Shown: piece by piece, positions 43,526-51,617 of the stretch
How positions within the stretch are numbered: position 1 is the stretch's first letter
How the letters are laid out: each line of letters begins with the position of its first letter
Assembly: GCF_039978735.1 (NCBI RefSeq)
Contig: NZ_JBDWAS010000039.1
Span: 37,058-101,057, forward strand
Direction of reading: 5' to 3'
Source: Maricaulis sp039978735
GTDB taxonomy: Bacteria > Pseudomonadota > Alphaproteobacteria > Caulobacterales > Maricaulaceae
Length of the DNA stretch: 64,000 bases
The notes under the pieces: generated by a model
What the model saw: only the letters and a program-made list of their open reading frames with translations
Told to the model about the DNA's origin: nothing
The model's database searches: none
Position numbers and translations under genes: made by a program

Positions 43526-44110
43526 ATGAAGACTCCACTTGGAATAGCCATTTTTGGCATGGCCGCAATCCTCGTGGTGGGATTCCTTGTCGTGGTGTTC
43601 AGCGCGATGGACCAGAGCGATGCGGGCGGGCTGGAAAGCTATGCCCGCGGCGAGATGCGCCGTTTCACCCAGATCGACGACGCGCCGCCCCAGCCGGATG
43701 CCGTCTATGTCGACGAAAACGGCGACGAAGTCCGCCTGTCGGATTATCGCGGCCAGGTGATTTTGGTGAATTTCTGGGCGACCTGGTGCGGGCCCTGCGT
43801 GGAGGAAATGCCGGCGCTGGACCGGCTGCAGGCTGATCTTGGCGGCGAGGACTTCCAGGTCGTCACCGTCAGCCTCGACCGTTCGATGGACGATGTGCTG
43901 GCCTTCTTCGAACGTATCGAGCTGGAAAACCTGCCGATCATCCATGACAGCAATCTGGCCAGTTTCTCCCAGATCCGCACGCCGGGCCTGCCGACTTCGG
44001 TCCTCTATGACCGCCAGGGCCGCGAACTGGGCCGGGTCACCGCCCCGGCCGAATGGGACAGCGAGGACGCCAAGGCCCTGATCCGGGCGGCGATTGCACG
44101 GGGCATGTGA
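43526..44110 (+). CDS. tlpA: TlpA-like thiol:disulfide oxidoreductase
   Basis: A 194-residue membrane-anchored thioredoxin-like protein. An N-terminal helix (IAIFGMAAILVVGFLVVVF) anchors it with the domain in the periplasm. The redox motif is FWATWCGPCVEEMPAL, and the cis-Pro is in TPGLPTSVLYD. TlpA proteins reduce periplasmic targets such as cytochrome c oxidase CuA assembly factors. ATG 43526 is chosen since the hydrophobic anchor begins there; it is divergent from argH. Confidence 0.88.
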   Translation: MKTPLGIAIFGMAAILVVGFLVVVFSAMDQSDAGGLESYARGEMRRFTQIDDAPPQPDAVYVDENGDEVRLSDYRGQVILVNFWATWCGPCVEEMPALDRLQADLGGEDFQVVTVSLDRSMDDVLAFFERIELENLPIIHDSNLASFSQIRTPGLPTSVLYDRQGRELGRVTAPAEWDSEDAKALIRAAIARGM

Positions 44111-44125
44111 GTGCCGTTGCGGCGT

Positions 44126-45562
44126 CTAGTCCCTTGGAAAGTCATTATTATACCCGCCCCCCTGCGTCATGCGGACCCATCGGACCTCGCCGTCATTTGC
44201 TTCGATGAACTGGTAGGTTGTGTTCTGCGATGGTGAGATGAGTGTCGCGGGGCCGACGGGAATGAGCGTCTGCGCCGTCTCGTCGCCGGGGGCTGTGAGG
44301 GTGAGGGCACCGTCTGCCACCGAGAAGACCAGCCTGTCGCCATAGGTGCCGGCAAAGCGCTGGATATCCGCTTCCGGCAGATCGGCTTCCGTATAGACCG
44401 TGGGCTCCAGCAGCGGCCAGCCGTATTCATGCGCCACCGATCGCGCGATCGAGGCCATCAGGTTGAAGCCGTTATCGCTGTTGGTCATGACGACCAGCGC
44501 CTGATCTCCGGGCAGATGGCCCACCATGTAGCTGGTGAAGCCGGCATTGCTGCCCCAGTGCTCGACCAGTACTTCGCCATCGGCCCCTGGCGTCCGGGTG
44601 AAGCCGAGCCGGCCTTCGGAATGTGCGAAGACGTCCGCGGCCAGTTCAGGGGAGAGGATGCGGCCTGCGCCCGTTGCCCGATCCTCCATCAGCGTGCCCA
44701 TGAAACGGGCCAGATCGGCCGGTGTCGACCACATGCCACCGGCCGCGAGGAAGGGGAACAGCTGGTCGGGATAGGGCTGCAGCGCGTTGGAATAGCCGGT
44801 TGCGGCCGCTGCGTTCAGCGCCGCCGGGATCGGCTGTGCAAACGTGCTTCGCGTCATGCCGGCCGGGGTGAAGACGATCCGCTCCGCAGCGCTCTGGAAA
44901 TCTTCGCCGGTCGCGTCCTGCACCAGTTTCTGGATGATGGCATAGCCGGGATTGGAATAGCGGTAACGCGCGCCGGGGACGGCTTCCACGGCGGCCGGCG
45001 GATCCACCGAAGGCGGGGTTCCGGCCAGCATGGCCTCGATCGAGGGGAGCGGTTCGCCCGGATCGTAGGCCGACCACAGATGATTGGCGATGCCGGCCGT
45101 ATGGCCGATCAGGCGGCGCAGGGTGACGGGTTCTTCGGCCGTGAATGCGCTGGCGGGGATCTGCCAGTCGTGCAGATAATCGTCGACATCCGCGTCCAGG
45201 CTCAGCGCGCCCCGGTCGACCAGATGCAGCGCCATCATCGCCGCGACGGGCTTGCTCAGCGAAGCCGCTGCGAACACGGTGTCGGGCGTGACCGGGGCTG
45301 CCGTGGCAAGGTCGGCATAGCCGAACGTCATCTGCCAGGCGATTTCGCTATCCTCGATGAAAGCCATGCTGAGCCCGGGAATATCCTGCTCCAGCATCGC
45401 CTGCGGGATCGACCTCGCATCGAGATGGCCTTCCAGATAGTGGGCGGGGAGCACGCTTTGCCGGATACGGTCGGGTGATGATTGTGGCCCGGGCACAGTC
45501 TCGCCCTGCAGGGAGAGCGCAGCAAGTGCGGCCAGGCACGGCGCCAGAATACTCATCGGCAT
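44126..45562 (-). CDS. Serine hydrolase of the beta-lactamase/class C family
   Basis: A 478-residue secreted protein with a signal peptide (about residues 1-20). The beta-lactamase fold has the SxxK nucleophile in AASLSKPVAAM, the YxN motif in RYSNPGYAII and a third motif near HWGSNAGFTSYM. A lipocalin-like C-terminal domain follows from about residue 390. Such proteins may be esterases, D-aminopeptidases or peptidoglycan-linked enzymes; no evidence favours true beta-lactam hydrolysis. It is one of three paralogous-type hydrolases in 15 kb. Confidence 0.85.
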   Translation of the reverse strand: MPMSILAPCLAALAALSLQGETVPGPQSSPDRIRQSVLPAHYLEGHLDARSIPQAMLEQDIPGLSMAFIEDSEIAWQMTFGYADLATAAPVTPDTVFAAASLSKPVAAMMALHLVDRGALSLDADVDDYLHDWQIPASAFTAEEPVTLRRLIGHTAGIANHLWSAYDPGEPLPSIEAMLAGTPPSVDPPAAVEAVPGARYRYSNPGYAIIQKLVQDATGEDFQSAAERIVFTPAGMTRSTFAQPIPAALNAAAATGYSNALQPYPDQLFPFLAAGGMWSTPADLARFMGTLMEDRATGAGRILSPELAADVFAHSEGRLGFTRTPGADGEVLVEHWGSNAGFTSYMVGHLPGDQALVVMTNSDNGFNLMASIARSVAHEYGWPLLEPTVYTEADLPEADIQRFAGTYGDRLVFSVADGALTLTAPGDETAQTLIPVGPATLISPSQNTTYQFIEANDGEVRWVRMTQGGGYNNDFPRD

Positions 45563-45712
45563 GGTCCGTTATCTATCGGCATCTTTTGGAGAAACAGCCG
45601 GTTGGCAGGATGCCGTCAGTCAAGCAGCGCCGCCGCTGCGGAACAACTTACCGTGTCGTAAGGGCCAGCCGGTGCTCCTGGTTGCCCCTGCTGCGTTCGC
45701 GCGGCCGGCAAG

Positions 45713-45744
45713 AAAAAAGGGCCGTCCACAACGCGGACGGCCCT
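45713..45744 (-). terminator. Strong minus-strand terminator without an assigned gene
   Basis: A 10-base-pair stem (45718-45727 with 45735-45744), seven-base loop, and an A-run at 45713-45718 that becomes a U-run on the minus strand. It lies 160 bases beyond the TonB-receptor terminator, so it may end read-through transcripts or a separate small RNA. Confidence 0.75.
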
Positions 45745-45904
45745 GTGAGTTTGAAACCTTGCCCGGAGGGATAAGCGGGAAGGTCACCCGGTCGGGGAGG
45801 AGCGGGTCGGCGCCTGTCTACGCCGATAACGCGACGGAACGGTGACGCCTGGAAGACAGTTTCGCGTCGGCCGCATCGATAATTAACTATATGAAATAAA
45901 AGAA
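45745..45904. other. Gap between two tandem minus-strand terminators
   Basis: No protein-coding frame is supported. An AT-rich stretch at about 45878-45902 (reading TATTTCATATAGTTAATTAT on the minus strand) could be a promoter, and the terminator at 45713-45744 could end a transcript of about 150 bases. The rest of the 45563-45953 gap shows nothing further. Confidence 0.35.
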
Positions 45905-45931
45905 AAACCCCGGGCCAAAGGCCCGGGGTTT
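45905..45931 (-). terminator. Terminator of the second TonB receptor
   Basis: A perfect 12-base-pair stem (45905-45916 with 45920-45931) with an AAA loop lies 23 bases after the receptor stop, and the A-run on its left gives a U-tract in the minus direction. Confidence 0.9.
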
Positions 45932-45953
45932 CCTGTGTGGAATGCGGTGCTGC

Positions 45954-48764
45954 TTAATATGTGAAGCGCACGCCGAAGACGGCCGACCAGCCATATTCTT
46001 CGAACTGTTCCACCCGGCTGACACCGTCCGGACGGGTGACGGCGCGGAAGGGTTCGTCGGTGACATTCTTCAGATCGCCGAAGATCTGGAGATGGTCGTT
46101 GAAGCGGAACTTCGCCGACAGGTCGAGCTGGGTGTGGTCCAGCACGATCCGGTCCTCGTCGGCATCGCCGCGGATTTCGTCGAGGAATTCGGAACGGTGC
46201 GAGACGACGGCGCGCAGGTCCCAGGGGCCCTGGTCGTAGCCGAGCACGGCGTTCCACACTTCGTCCGACTGGCGCGGCAGCGGTACGACACGGCCGTCCG
46301 GCAGGGTTGCCTCACTGTCGGCGAGGGTGGCGTTGAAACCGGCGATGAAGCCTTCGACCGGCAGGAAGTCGAGCGCTTGCTGGTAGTTGAATTCCCAGCC
46401 CGACACTTCCGCTTCCGGCAGGTTGATATAGCTGTCGGCCTCGTCGAACAGGCGGCCATTGATGACCCGGTCCGAGTACTGGATCGGGCCGATGACGTTT
46501 TCCAGATCCTTGTAGAAATAGCCGAGATAAACGACGGCGTCGTTGTTCGGATACCATTCCAGCGAGATCTCGAAATTGTCGGCTTCCAGGCGCTGCAGGT
46601 CCGGATTGCCGAGCTCACCCTCGATCTCGTCTTTCTTGTTCTGCTCGACCAGGAGGCGCGGCGCGAACTGGCCCGGATTCGGGCGCTGAATCGAGGCATA
46701 ATAGGAGGCGCGAGCAATCCAGTTCTCGGCCACTTCATAGCGGGCGAGGATGGAGGGCAGCACGTCGGTATAGTCGTCCGAGACGTATTGCGGCGTGACG
46801 ATCACCGTGTCCTGATCCTGCAGCACGCCACCGACCGTCGAGCCTTCCTCGGCGAGGAAGGCTTCATAGCCATAGGCCGACACGTCGGTCTGCTCGATGC
46901 GGAAGCCGCCGACCACGCTGAGCGGGCCGTTCTCGATGGAGCCCATCAGATAGGCGGCCATGATGTCTTCCTCGACACCGTAGGTCGCGCCATAGCTGTC
47001 GATGTCGCTGGCGATCGGATCCAGTTCCAGGCTGCCGAAATTGGCGTTGAAATAGTCGCGAACCGCGACCGGATCCGGCACCGGACCGAGACGGTCCTGC
47101 GAGTAGTCGACCGAACGCACGACCTGGTCGAGCGTCAGATTGTCGTCGCTCTCATAGACGTCGAAATCCAGCACATACTTCTTGTCGCGCAGGCGGGCCC
47201 GCACCCCGTACTGGATGTAGGTGGCCATGCCGCCATAGTTGAAATCGTGACGGATATTCAGCGCCGCGGCGTATTCGCGGTCCTGGGACAGGCCGTTGGT
47301 GACCTCGAAGCCCTGATTCTCGTAGATCAACGGATCGAAGACGGCGTCCGTGGTCGCGCCGCCACCATAGACCAGCTGCGGCATGAGCGGGTTGGAGACG
47401 TTGACGCCGAAGACCTCGTCATCCTCGAATTCATAGGAGAAGTCCGTGTCCAGACGGTTCGGCTCTTCCTCTTCGGAGTGGACGTAGGAGAGCGACCAGT
47501 CGACCGTCGTATTGCCGCGCAGCCATTCGCCGCCGAAGTCGGTGGCGAAGATCATCTGGGATTCCAGACGGTCCTTGATGTCACGGTCGATTTCCATCTC
47601 TTCGGCCACGAAAGCCGCCAGATCGCCGGAGGAGGCCGCGTCATTATACTCGGCGTCTTCCAGCTTCACCTCGACGCGGTTGCGGTGCTCCGCATCGGAG
47701 AAATCGGACCAGGTGTTGCGCAGGTAGAAGCTCAGCTCGTTCGACCAGCGATAGTCGAAGTTCAGGGCCGCCGTCGTGCGTTCGCGCGTGATCTGGTAGT
47801 TGCGCATCTCGACTTCGTTCGGGAAAGGCACGCTTTCGTCCGTTTCCCAGCCGCCGTCGACCTCATAGCTTTCCGAGCCGAAGACGCGTTCCTGGTGCGA
47901 CAGCGAACCGGCCACGCCGAGACGTCCGTCGAGGAAGTTGTTGGCGAAGTTCACCGAGCCGCGCCAGCCGAAATCCTGTTCGATATCGGAGTAGAGCGAA
48001 GCCACACGGCCGCGGATGTAGAGATGGTCGACATCGAGGCCCGAAGTGGTTTCGATCTCGACATTGCCGCCGACGCTGTCGCCGTCCATGTCCGGCGTCA
48101 GCGACTTGTTGATCACGACGCTGGAGAGCACGTCGGCGTCGATGACGTCGAGGCCGACCTGGCGGTCCTCGGCTTCCGGCGAGGTCAGGCGCACGCCGTT
48201 GATCGAGGTGGAGACGAGGTTCGGATCCAGGCCGCGGATCGAGACGAACCGGCCTTCGCCCTGGTCGTTCAGCACGTTCACGCCGACGGCGCGGCGCGCG
48301 GCTTCGGCGACGTTCTCGTCGGGGAACTGGCCAATCGCGTCGGCGGAGAGGACGACGATATTGCCGTCATTGGCGCGCTGGCGCGACAGGGCGGAGTTGA
48401 GCGCGCCGCGCTGGCCGATCACCAGGATGTTCTCGACATAATCGACGTCTTCGCCGATCGTGATGACCGGGGTCGCCGTGTCGGTGACGCTGGCGAGCGT
48501 GACCGAGGTTTCGGCCGGCTCGGCGCCCACATAGCTGATGCGCAGCGTGTAGGTGCCGGCCGCGAGGCCGACGATGCGGAACGCGCCGTCCGAACCGGCG
48601 GCAACGGTCTGGCCGGTTTCAACGATGCGGATGGTGGCGCCTTCCAGACCCACGGTCCGGGAACCGTCCATCACGCGGCCGGCAATGGTGCCGGCCTGGG
48701 CGGCGGTCGCAGCAGCAAGTGCCAGCACCGAGGCGGTGCCGAGCATGGCGAATGTCCTGGTCAT
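45954..48764 (-). CDS. TonB-dependent receptor with carboxypeptidase-like N-domain
   Basis: A 936-residue outer-membrane receptor. The signal peptide (ASVLALAAATAAQAG) is followed by a carboxypeptidase-regulatory-like beta-sandwich (GTIAGRVMDGSRTVGLEGAT to about residue 105), then a plug (PDENVAEAARRAVGVNVLND, then VSIRGLDPNLVSTSINGVRL) and a barrel ending with the aromatic-terminated strand GWSAVFGVRFTY. The layout matches the TonB-Xanth-Caul class (TIGR01782). ATG 48764 follows GGGGG; the in-frame extension to 48917 is not signal-like. It is divergent from phytase, so uptake of phytate-derived compounds is a reasonable inference. Confidence 0.92.
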   Translation of the reverse strand: MTRTFAMLGTASVLALAAATAAQAGTIAGRVMDGSRTVGLEGATIRIVETGQTVAAGSDGAFRIVGLAAGTYTLRISYVGAEPAETSVTLASVTDTATPVITIGEDVDYVENILVIGQRGALNSALSRQRANDGNIVVLSADAIGQFPDENVAEAARRAVGVNVLNDQGEGRFVSIRGLDPNLVSTSINGVRLTSPEAEDRQVGLDVIDADVLSSVVINKSLTPDMDGDSVGGNVEIETTSGLDVDHLYIRGRVASLYSDIEQDFGWRGSVNFANNFLDGRLGVAGSLSHQERVFGSESYEVDGGWETDESVPFPNEVEMRNYQITRERTTAALNFDYRWSNELSFYLRNTWSDFSDAEHRNRVEVKLEDAEYNDAASSGDLAAFVAEEMEIDRDIKDRLESQMIFATDFGGEWLRGNTTVDWSLSYVHSEEEEPNRLDTDFSYEFEDDEVFGVNVSNPLMPQLVYGGGATTDAVFDPLIYENQGFEVTNGLSQDREYAAALNIRHDFNYGGMATYIQYGVRARLRDKKYVLDFDVYESDDNLTLDQVVRSVDYSQDRLGPVPDPVAVRDYFNANFGSLELDPIASDIDSYGATYGVEEDIMAAYLMGSIENGPLSVVGGFRIEQTDVSAYGYEAFLAEEGSTVGGVLQDQDTVIVTPQYVSDDYTDVLPSILARYEVAENWIARASYYASIQRPNPGQFAPRLLVEQNKKDEIEGELGNPDLQRLEADNFEISLEWYPNNDAVVYLGYFYKDLENVIGPIQYSDRVINGRLFDEADSYINLPEAEVSGWEFNYQQALDFLPVEGFIAGFNATLADSEATLPDGRVVPLPRQSDEVWNAVLGYDQGPWDLRAVVSHRSEFLDEIRGDADEDRIVLDHTQLDLSAKFRFNDHLQIFGDLKNVTDEPFRAVTRPDGVSRVEQFEEYGWSAVFGVRFTY

Positions 48765-48883
48765 GATGTCCCCCTTCAGGAAATGACTGGCGAGTCGGGC
48801 CTGGCAGTCCGATTTCGGCGCCTTATTGGGGGAAAAGCGGCGACAAACTGATGACGCTATGGCTGCACTTCCGTGTCGTTTGG

Positions 48884-48901
48884 ATTGAAGTTTTGTGACG
48901 G
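48884..48901 (-). promoter_or_regulatory. Weak Pho-box-like site facing the TonB receptor
   Basis: On the minus strand this reads CCGTCACAAAACTTCAAT. The first half and AAAA spacer fit the PhoB box well; the second heptamer fits only in part. It lies about 120 bases before the receptor start. Low confidence alone; reported because it accompanies the better site on the other strand. Confidence 0.3.
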
Positions 48902-48918
48902 TGCGAAATTGCATCACC

Positions 48919-48936
48919 CCGTCAAGGAAGTGTCAC
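48919..48936 (+). promoter_or_regulatory. Putative Pho box upstream of phytase
   Basis: CCGTCAAGGAAGTGTCAC has two GTCA cores exactly 11 bases apart, as in the PhoB consensus (two CTGTCAT-like heptamers, four-base spacer). It lies 70 bases before the phytase ATG, the same distance as the array before the first TonB receptor. PhoB binding is inferred. Confidence 0.55.
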
Positions 48937-49006
48937 GATTGTCCGCGTGCCATTTCGGTTGAACCCGTGCTATGGCGCGGCGGACCGGACTTCTGGAGGG
49001 ACAGTC

Positions 49007-50044
49007 ATGAAGCGGATTCTCGGCCTTGCGGCATTCTCACTGGCACTGGGCGGCTGCGGCGGCGGATTGCCGGCTGTCGAGATCGAGGCCGTGCTGGAAA
49101 CGGCGAGCGTCGCCGGTACGGGCGATGCGGCCGATGATCCGGCCGTTTGGGTCTCGGACAATCCGGCCGACAGCCTGATCTTCGGCACTGACAAGGATAA
49201 TGGCGTCTACGTCTACACCATGACCGGCGCAGAGCATGCCTACCTGCCCGAAGGCCGTCTCAACAATGTCGATGTCCGCTACGACTTCGCGCTCGGCGAT
49301 CGTGTCGTCGACATTGCCGGCGCCTCCGACCGTTCCAACATCGGCATCGCCTTCTTCTTCATCGATCCGGATACCCGCGATGTGAGCTATGCCGGCGCCG
49401 TGCCGCTGGACAATATCGTCGAACCCTACGGTTTCTGCTTCTACCGCAGCCGCCAGGATGGCGAACTCTATGCCTTCGTCTCCGACAAGGATCCGGGCAC
49501 TTTCGTCCAGGTCCGCGTGGGCTGGAATGGCGAGAGCGTCACCGCCGAGGAAGTCCGCCGCGTCACGCTGGGTACGATCGCGGAAGGCTGTGTCGCGGAC
49601 GAGCGCACCGGCACGGTCTACATGAATGAAGAAAATGTCGGCGTCTGGATGATGGGGGCCGAGCCCACCGATCCGGCCGAACCGGTACAGATCGCCGCCG
49701 TCGATGGCCAGCAGCTCAGCGCCGACGCCGAAGGCGCCGCCCTTCTGCCGCGCGGCGAGACCGGCGGTTGGCTGGTCGTCTCTTCCCAGAGCGACAATGC
49801 CTATGCGGCCTATGATCTGGAAACGCACGACTTCGTCACGCGCTTCCGGATCGTCGACGGCGCCGTGGACGGGGTGACCCATACCGACGGTCTGGACATC
49901 TCGACCGCCAATCTGGGCGAGACTTTCCCCGGCGGGATATTCGTCGTGCAGGACGATGAGAACGAGACCGGCGGCCAGAATTTCAAATTCGTCGACCTGC
50001 GCTCGCTGACCGTTGTGCTGGAAGGCGGGAGCGCGGCGGAGTAG
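49007..50044 (+). CDS. Beta-propeller phytase (3-phytase), lipoprotein
   Basis: A 345-residue secreted phytase. A lipoprotein signal peptide ends at SLALGGC. The six-bladed propeller signature is clear: DDPAVWVSDNPADSLIFGTD, then GRLNNVDVRYDF, VVDIAGASDRSN and EPYGFCFYRS, with acidic residues forming the calcium and phosphate sites. These enzymes remove phosphate from inositol hexakisphosphate outside the cytoplasm. TGGAGGGA lies before ATG 49007. It is divergent from a large TonB receptor, and a Pho-box-like site lies upstream. Confidence 0.92.
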   Translation: MKRILGLAAFSLALGGCGGGLPAVEIEAVLETASVAGTGDAADDPAVWVSDNPADSLIFGTDKDNGVYVYTMTGAEHAYLPEGRLNNVDVRYDFALGDRVVDIAGASDRSNIGIAFFFIDPDTRDVSYAGAVPLDNIVEPYGFCFYRSRQDGELYAFVSDKDPGTFVQVRVGWNGESVTAEEVRRVTLGTIAEGCVADERTGTVYMNEENVGVWMMGAEPTDPAEPVQIAAVDGQQLSADAEGAALLPRGETGGWLVVSSQSDNAYAAYDLETHDFVTRFRIVDGAVDGVTHTDGLDISTANLGETFPGGIFVVQDDENETGGQNFKFVDLRSLTVVLEGGSAAE

Positions 50045-50054
50045 TCCGGGCCGC

Positions 50055-50399
50055 ATGGCCCTGCTTCTTCCGCTCATTCTTCTTGTCGCCATTATTGCCC
50101 TGGTCTGGCTGCACCGCAGCCGGGACCGGGGGCTGGCGCGGCAGCTCGGCGTGATCGAACGCGATCTCGCCGCCCGCCTGGTCCTGCTGGAACGTGGCGA
50201 GAGGCCGGTTGCCGGCGGGCCCGGTATCGACACCGGCCAGGCCGGCGACGCGCTCATCAAAGCCCCTCAGCACATCTTCGACAGTGTGCACGCCGCCTAC
50301 GACGCTTGCGAGCGTGAGACCCCCGATGCGCCGCAACTCTTGCGCCGCGCCGTGTCCGCCCTGGCCGAATACCGCGACTTTCGCGGCTGGAAGGGGTAG
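50055..50399 (+). CDS. Small membrane-anchored hypothetical protein
   Basis: A 114-residue protein of unknown function, starting 10 bases after the phytase stop. The N-terminal hydrophobic stretch (LLLPLILLVAIIALVWLH) is followed by a charged helical region and a C-terminal domain with HIFDSVHAAYDACERETPD. The earlier in-frame ATG at 50013 would overlap phytase. Because of close spacing it may be in the same transcript, but no functional link is evident. Confidence 0.65.
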   Translation: MALLLPLILLVAIIALVWLHRSRDRGLARQLGVIERDLAARLVLLERGERPVAGGPGIDTGQAGDALIKAPQHIFDSVHAAYDACERETPDAPQLLRRAVSALAEYRDFRGWKG

Positions 50400-50431
50400 G
50401 CAGGCCGGTCCCAGTCCTTAATCTGCCTGTC

Positions 50432-51529
50432 ATGACGCTCCAGCCGGTCAATCTCGTCCACATCGCCCTGATCGCCATTGCCGGTCTGGGTGTGCTGCTG
50501 ACCGTCTCGCAGCCGCGCCTTCGGGCGGTGTCGGCGCTGATGGCGATGTCCTGCACCTGGATGATCTTCAACGTGCTGGAGGAGACGGCCGGGTTTCGCG
50601 ACATCTGGCTCGTCACGCCGGCCTTCCGCCTGGCCTATCCGCCGCTCGTCTATCTCACTGTCCGCGGCATCATGATCGCCGGCCCGGCGCTGACCTGGCG
50701 CGACTGGCCGCATGCCGTGCCCTTCCTCATCGCGCTGGCGCTGACGGCGCAGATCGCCTGGGTCGAGCACGCCGCCCGGATCAGCCTGTTCGTCTACTCC
50801 GCTGCCGCGATCTGGCTCATTCACCGTTTCCGCCGTGCGACCCGCGAGACCCGCTCCGACGCGCAGGCGATCCAGCTCAACGGGCTTTATGCCCTGATCG
50901 GCTTCTATGTCGTCGACGGCGTGTTTGACGTGCTGCGGATGGATGCGCACTGGATCCATCCCTACTGGCCCTGGCTGGAGACCCAGACCGCTTATCTCTT
51001 CCAGATCAGTGTCTCGCTGGTCTTCGTGGTGGTGCTGATCCTGATCGCCGTCCGCCACAGCCGCCTGTTCGAGGGGCTGGAGCCCGGTGCGCTGGATCGC
51101 CCGCGTGACGAGCCGGCCACACCGGCGCCGGGCGATGCGGCGGCCGAGGCCGAGGACTTCCGGCGCATCGATGAGGCCGTGCGCGGCGAGGCGCTTTATT
51201 CAGAACCGCGTCTCACCCGGACGGAAGTCGCGGCGGCAGCAGGGCTGGGCGAGCGGGCCGTGTCACGCGCGATCAAGACGGCGACGGGGCGCAATTTCAA
51301 CGACTACATCAACAACCTGCGGATCGAGGATGTGTGCGCGATGATGCAGGAGGATGCCCGCGCCGGCACCGCCCAGCGCGTGATCGACCTGGCTTTCACG
51401 GCCGGATTTTCCTCGAAATCCGTATTCAATGCCGTTTTCAAGCGCGAGACCGGCGAGACGCCCTCGGCCTATGCGGCGCGCCTGCGCGAGGGTGAGGGCG
51501 GACCGGTTTCCGGTATCCGCAGCGCCTGA
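50432..51529 (+). CDS. Membrane-spanning AraC-family regulator
   Basis: A 365-residue regulator. The first 215 residues contain about seven membrane helices (for example VHIALIAIAGLGVLLTV and SVSLVFVVVLILIAV). A short linker leads to a C-terminal AraC double helix-turn-helix (RLTRTEVAAAAGLGERAVSR and IDLAFTAGFSSKSVFNAVFK). Such proteins are thought to sense a membrane or extracellular signal directly. It is immediately upstream of an amidohydrolase; the region between holds a palindrome plus TCCGGA repeats that could be its operator. Confidence 0.88.
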   Translation: MTLQPVNLVHIALIAIAGLGVLLTVSQPRLRAVSALMAMSCTWMIFNVLEETAGFRDIWLVTPAFRLAYPPLVYLTVRGIMIAGPALTWRDWPHAVPFLIALALTAQIAWVEHAARISLFVYSAAAIWLIHRFRRATRETRSDAQAIQLNGLYALIGFYVVDGVFDVLRMDAHWIHPYWPWLETQTAYLFQISVSLVFVVVLILIAVRHSRLFEGLEPGALDRPRDEPATPAPGDAAAEAEDFRRIDEAVRGEALYSEPRLTRTEVAAAAGLGERAVSRAIKTATGRNFNDYINNLRIEDVCAMMQEDARAGTAQRVIDLAFTAGFSSKSVFNAVFKRETGETPSAYAARLREGEGGPVSGIRSA

Positions 51530-51540
51530 CGAATTCCGCA

Positions 51541-51579
51541 CGTCCGGAATCCGGATTCCGGACGATGCCGGTCTCCGGA
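51541..51579. promoter_or_regulatory. 24-bp palindrome with TCCGGA repeats
   Basis: Positions 51541-51564 form a perfect palindrome. TCCGGA occurs at 51543, 51550 and 51557 (seven-base steps) and again at 51574. Lying between the membrane AraC gene and the amidohydrolase, 54-77 bases before its ATG, it is a candidate operator. Confidence 0.65.
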
Positions 51580-51585
51580 CATGCT

Positions 51586-51616
51586 GATCTCTCCCGAAAT
51601 CCAGACGGGAGAGATC
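51586..51616 (+). promoter_or_regulatory. Hairpin covering the amidohydrolase ribosome-binding site
   Basis: A perfect 11-base-pair stem pairs GATCTCTCCCG (51586-51596) with CGGGAGAGATC (51606-51616). The right arm contains the GGGAGAG ribosome-binding site and ends one base before ATG 51618, so the folded leader would hide the site. This suggests translational control or an RNA-binding regulator. Confidence 0.7.
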
Positions 51617-51617
51617 C

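Noticed and set aside
45942..48851. A 969-residue plus-strand frame opposite the second TonB receptor
   Set aside because: Antisense shadow without recognisable domains; the minus-strand receptor has every expected part.
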